From assembly GCA_009782085.1 (NCBI GenBank), contig WQUN01000021.1, positions 1 through 16,898 on the forward strand: a DNA stretch of 16,898 bases, in the 5' to 3' direction. Position numbers and translations under genes: made by a program. The notes beneath the pieces are model-generated. The model did no database searches. It was not told the origin of the DNA and saw only the letters and a program-made list of their open reading frames with translations. Shown here one piece after another: positions 14,361-16,898 of this stretch (positions within the stretch are counted from its first letter, which is position 1; the number at the start of each line of letters is the position of its first letter). The stretch is from Bacillota bacterium. GTDB lineage: Bacteria > Bacillota > Clostridia > Lachnospirales > WQUN01.

Positions 14361-16310
14361 ATGAGCACAAGCGAAAAATCCAGGCCGGTTTTTCCGCGGC
14401 GCGCCGTCGTGACCGGAGGAATGCCCTACGGCGACAAGCAGCTGCATTTCGGGCATGTGGGCGGCATGTTCGTCCACGCGGACATATACGCGCGTTTCCT
14501 GCGGGACAGGATAGGCGGGGAGAACGTCATCTTCATATCGGGCACGGATTGTTACGGCGCGGGGATCGAAGTTAAATTTCAGGAGGCACGGGAAAGCGGT
14601 TTCGCCGGGACGATAGAGGATTTTCTCAGGAAAAATCACGAGACGCAGAAGGAAACGCTCGACGCGTACGGGATCAGCCTGAACTTATTCGCGGCGTCCG
14701 CGCTCGGCGAGGCAAAGGATATCCATGCCGGAATGTCGGCCGATATATTCGATTCGCTCTATAAAAACGGGTATCTGCATATAGATGAAGTCATGCAGTT
14801 CTTCGACGAGGAATCCCAGACCTTCTTAAACGGCAGGCAGGTCGAGGGACGCTGCCCGATCGCGAATTGCAGGTCCGAGAAAGCCTATGCCGACGAGTGC
14901 TCTCTCGGCCATCAATACAGCCCGGGCGAGCTGATAGACCCCGTCGCCGCCACGACGGGCACGCAACCATCGCTGAAAGCCGTGAAGAACTGGTATTTTG
15001 ATCTGGAGCGTTTTTCGGACGCTTTGAAACTGCGCCAGCATCATTTGAGAGACGAGGGTATCAGCCGCCGGATATTGCTGTCCACAGTAGACGAATTTCT
15101 AAGAGACCCGGCGATTTATATTAAAACCGAGGATATGGACGGCCTGCGGAAGGCGTGCGCCGGGATGCCGCCCCATGCCGCCGACATTAACGAAGAAAAC
15201 AAATCGGCGACGCTGACGTTCAAAATATTAGAAGACAGGGAGCGCGCCTGCGACATACTGCGCGAGCGCAAGATACGTTTCAGGACGTGCACGGCATTGG
15301 TCCCGCTGCGCCTGTCGGGCAACGTGAAATGGGGAATATCGGTCCCCGACAAAGACGGCGTCGGGGGCCGGACGTTTTGGGTGTGGCCGGAGTCTCTCTG
15401 GGCGCCGATCTCCTTTACCAGGACATATCTGAAGGACGCGGAGCCGTGGGAAAAATGGTGGCACGACCCCGACGCGCATGTCTACCAGTTTATCGGCGAG
15501 GACAATATCTATTTTTACGCGCTCGCGGAAATGGGCCTGTTTATGGCGCTTGGCCAAATCGCGGGCCGGGATGCGGAAGCCGGTTTGCCCACAATTATCC
15601 CGAACAGGCACGCCTTTTTCGGGAACAAAAAGGCGAGCAGCAGCGGCGCGGTCAGGCCGCCCAAGGCGATGGAACTGCTGGACTTTTATACGGCGGAGCA
15701 GCTTCGGATGCACTTCGCCCATATGGCGCTCCAGAGCAACAGCGTCAGCTTTAACCCAAAGGCTTTGCTGGAAAATCAAACCGGGTTTGACGCGACGCTT
15801 GCCGAGGGCAACATCCTCACAAATGTCTTTAACCGCCTCATCCGCTCGTGTTTTTATACCATGCAGAAGTATTTTGACGGCAAACTGCCCGATTGCCGCG
15901 TCGGCGAAGAGACTAAGCGAGCGTCGGACGAGATGATATCCGAATACGAGTGGGCGATGTACAGATTTGAATTTTCACATGTTATCGACTTAATAGACGT
16001 GTATTTGCGGGAGGCCAATAAATCGTGGGCGGAAAAGTCAAAGGAGGCGGAAAGCGCAAATGACGGGGAGCTCCGCGCTCAAATACTCGCCGACACTTTT
16101 CACGTGGTGCGCGTGGCCGCGACGCTTCTGCATCCCTTTGCCCCCAACGGCACGGAGATGGTGCGGGAGTATTTGCGCTTTGACGAGCGGCTGTGGGATT
16201 GGGCGTATATAAACGAACCGTTGCGGTTTTTTATGGACGGCGCTCATTTTTTCAAGTTCCTGGAGCCTCGCGTGGATTTTTTCGCAAAACACCCGTCCCA
16301 GCTCGGCTGA
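14361..16310 (+). CDS. Methionyl-tRNA synthetase-like class I ligase with degenerate KMSKS loop
   Basis: The 649-aa protein follows MetRS along its length: HFGH (29-32) at the HIGH position, a zinc-knuckle region, NWYFDLERF, VYQFIGEDNIYF, and an anticodon-binding helical domain (SFNPKALLENQ... onward). Three features are abnormal. At the KMSKS site it has K424-A-S-S-S428, so the second catalytic lysine is serine. The knuckle reads CPIANC (165-170) then CSLGH (180-184), with the fourth cysteine lost and perhaps H184 instead. About 80 extra residues (roughly 255-335) precede VKWGISVPD, and the methionine-pocket YVWLDAPIG becomes WVWPESLWAPIS. There is no C-terminal tRNA-binding domain. I recall similar class I ligase-family proteins in gut Clostridia. 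Function is unproven: a specialised paralog seems likelier than the cell's main MetRS. ATG 14361 has AAGAGG (14348-14353) 7 nt upstream. Confidence 0.82.
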   Translation: MSTSEKSRPVFPRRAVVTGGMPYGDKQLHFGHVGGMFVHADIYARFLRDRIGGENVIFISGTDCYGAGIEVKFQEARESGFAGTIEDFLRKNHETQKETLDAYGISLNLFAASALGEAKDIHAGMSADIFDSLYKNGYLHIDEVMQFFDEESQTFLNGRQVEGRCPIANCRSEKAYADECSLGHQYSPGELIDPVAATTGTQPSLKAVKNWYFDLERFSDALKLRQHHLRDEGISRRILLSTVDEFLRDPAIYIKTEDMDGLRKACAGMPPHAADINEENKSATLTFKILEDRERACDILRERKIRFRTCTALVPLRLSGNVKWGISVPDKDGVGGRTFWVWPESLWAPISFTRTYLKDAEPWEKWWHDPDAHVYQFIGEDNIYFYALAEMGLFMALGQIAGRDAEAGLPTIIPNRHAFFGNKKASSSGAVRPPKAMELLDFYTAEQLRMHFAHMALQSNSVSFNPKALLENQTGFDATLAEGNILTNVFNRLIRSCFYTMQKYFDGKLPDCRVGEETKRASDEMISEYEWAMYRFEFSHVIDLIDVYLREANKSWAEKSKEAESANDGELRAQILADTFHVVRVAATLLHPFAPNGTEMVREYLRFDERLWDWAYINEPLRFFMDGAHFFKFLEPRVDFFAKHPSQLG

Positions 16311-16314
16311 TTGC

Positions 16315-16386
16315 TTATACCGGATGCAGAAAACATTTGCCGACGACGTGGACAGAGGAGGCTAATGTTTTCGCACTCCGGTATAA
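16315..16386 (+). other. Hairpin RNA-like element, copy B, 3' of the MetRS-like gene
   Basis: Arms 16315-16337 (starting TTATACCGGA) and 16364-16386 (ending TCCGGTATAA) are inverted repeats of 23 positions with only a short mismatched patch. A T-T mismatch and a GCC/GGC mini-stem (16339-16341 with 16360-16362) follow, closing an 18-nt loop. Blocks GAAAACATTTGCCGACGAC and GGAGGCTAATGTTTTCGCA recur in the gnd leader element (6814-6867, minus). The G16339-C16362 pair is A-T there, a compensatory change. It begins 5 bp after the stop codon and is followed at once by a terminator. Confidence 0.7.
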
Positions 16387-16389
16387 ATT

Positions 16390-16433
16390 AAAGAGACCGC
16401 CCAGCCTTTTAGAAGGTCTGCGGCGGTCTCTTT
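16390..16433 (+). terminator. Rho-independent terminator
   Basis: AAAGAGACCGCC (16390-16401) and GGCGGTCTCTTT (16422-16433) are perfect 12-bp complements. The stem continues inward through CAG/CTG and CCTT/AAGG around a TTAG loop with a small bulge. The ends are A-rich on the left and T-rich on the right, so it could also work for transcripts arriving on the minus strand. It closes the MetRS-like transcript together with copy B of the hairpin element. Confidence 0.85.
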
Positions 16434-16494
16434 CATATCTGCGTCTGTTCATGACCATGGTAAACGTACAATTACCGGAACACTTCTTGGTTTT

Positions 16495-16549
16495 CCCGGC
16501 GGATCCGGCGCGGGCAATGCCTGCCCTGTCGTCTGTATCCGCGCGGTAC
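16495..16549. repeat. 55-bp direct repeat, copy 1
   Basis: It matches 16840-16894 with three substitutions. It can fold: GCGGAT (16499-16504) pairs with ATCCGC (16537-16542), and inside GGGCA (16512-16516) pairs with TGCCC (16522-16526). In copy 2 the inner stem becomes TGCTC, which keeps pairing as G-U. It looks like a dispersed structured repeat; no coding function is evident. Confidence 0.7.
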
Positions 16550-16769
16550 TTGTTACCGGTGTTGCAATTTCGCAGCTCATCTTGAAATTAACCTTGCGCA
16601 TCCATGTCGTCCGTGTCCGCGTTATCGCCGCCTGGCGGCTTCGGCGTCCGCGGGGCCTGAAAAGGCTCAGTGACTGAGCTCATATCCGGGCTCCGCGGAG
16701 CTTTGGCCGGCAGCCGGCGGTTTTGGGGCCGCGTCCGGACAGGACGCAAACTTTTTGTGTTGCTCATTC

Positions 16770-16820
16770 TTTGTTGTTTGCTCTTCGCCGCTTATTTTTT
16801 TGCTGTTTGTTCTTTGCCGC
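16770..16820. repeat. T-rich imperfect 22-bp direct repeat pair
   Basis: Bases 16770-16791 (TTTGTTGTTTGCTCTTCGCC...) and 16799-16820 differ at three positions and both end GCCGC, separated by a T-run. It is AT-rich relative to the surroundings. It may be a degenerate tandem repeat or the edge of an upstream region of the next gene. Confidence 0.5.
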
Positions 16821-16839
16821 ATATAAAATTTTTTGATTT

Positions 16840-16894
16840 CCCCGCGGATCCGGCGCGGGCAATGCCTGCTCTGTCGCCTGTATCCGCGCGGTAC
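16840..16894. repeat. 55-bp direct repeat, copy 2
   Basis: Second copy of 16495-16549 in the same orientation, 345 bp away, both ending ATCCGCGCGGTAC. It runs nearly to the window edge, so a longer repeat unit may continue outside. Confidence 0.7.
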
Positions 16895-16898
16895 GCGC

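Larger units (their letters stand above)
16311..16898. other. Gene-free 3' region rich in hairpins and repeats
   Basis: Downstream of the MetRS-like gene, 588 bp hold no convincing coding sequence. In order there are a 23-bp-arm hairpin (16315-16386), a strong terminator (16390-16433), a 55-bp direct repeat (16495-16549 and 16840-16894), a 15-bp palindrome GCTCAG-TGA-CTGAGC (16665-16679), a 12-bp palindrome GCTCCGCGGAGC (16690-16701), and a T-rich pair of 22-bp repeats (16770-16791 and 16799-16820). Confidence 0.65.

Noticed and set aside
16193..16585. A 130-codon plus-strand frame overlapping the end of the MetRS-like gene
   Set aside because: It runs out of frame through the gene's end, then through the hairpin element and the terminator.
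16667..16822. A 51-codon minus-strand frame (MRQRTNSKK...GYELSH), open upstream to the window edge
   Set aside because: Its start has no clear ribosome site, the Lys/Gln/Glu run comes from the T-rich repeat, and the upstream part runs through the 55-bp repeat. It could be the tail of a gene beyond the window, but nothing supports that.

Overview
The window is a piece of a GC-rich bacterial chromosome (well over half G+C by eye). Nearly every gene has a strong Shine-Dalgarno site (AAGGAG, GGAGG or GAGGAG type, 6-9 nt from the start), a few use GTG or TTG starts, and AT-rich promoters sit in short gaps. Together with the gene content (no S-layer, no secretion signals, a divergent MetRS paralog of a kind I associate with gut Clostridia), this suggests an anaerobic Firmicute, perhaps Oscillospirales-like. 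That taxonomic call is inference. No prophage, transposase, CRISPR array, tRNA or rRNA was found.

Layout. 1-136: a cloverleaf-like palindromic repeat. 137-1093 (-): ribonuclease Z. 1094-1430: a gene-free stretch holding a 39-bp tandem duplication, a long hairpin repeat and a truncated copy of the first repeat. 1431-2711 (-): M18 aminopeptidase, divergent from purK (2829-4034, +). 4036-7951 (-): an operon running PfkB sugar kinase, 6-phosphogluconate dehydrogenase, LarA-type racemase/epimerase. 7952-8092: a divergent regulatory region with two good promoters and a 15-bp palindrome. 8093-13038 (+): an operon of a sugar-phosphate isomerase/epimerase-like TIM barrel, a GH63-like glycosidase and a GH78-like alpha-L-rhamnosidase. 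13061-14161 (-): a Gfo/Idh/MocA dehydrogenase, convergent with that operon. 14361-16310 (+): a MetRS-like protein with a degenerate KMSKS loop. 16311-16898: a structured repeat, a strong terminator and further repeats, with no convincing gene.

How the genes work together. The centre of the window (4036-14161) reads as a cytoplasmic carbohydrate island. Two glycosidases without signal peptides would cleave an imported, probably rhamnose-containing oligosaccharide or glycoside. The TIM-barrel enzyme and the MocA dehydrogenase could isomerise or oxidise released sugars. A LarA homolog (nickel-pincer enzyme family), a KDG-kinase-like PfkB protein and 6PGDH would handle sugar acids and feed the pentose phosphate or Entner-Doudoroff routes. 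No transporter or regulator is in view. rnz, pepM18 and purK are housekeeping genes; the last gene is a probable non-canonical aminoacyl-tRNA synthetase paralog.

The least expected signals are (i) two copies of one hairpin RNA-like element, at 6814-6867 (-) and 16315-16386 (+), sharing two conserved blocks and a compensatory base-pair change; (ii) the LarA homolog in a sugar-acid operon; and (iii) the MetRS-like protein with KASSS in place of KMSKS, a rearranged zinc knuckle and a large insertion.
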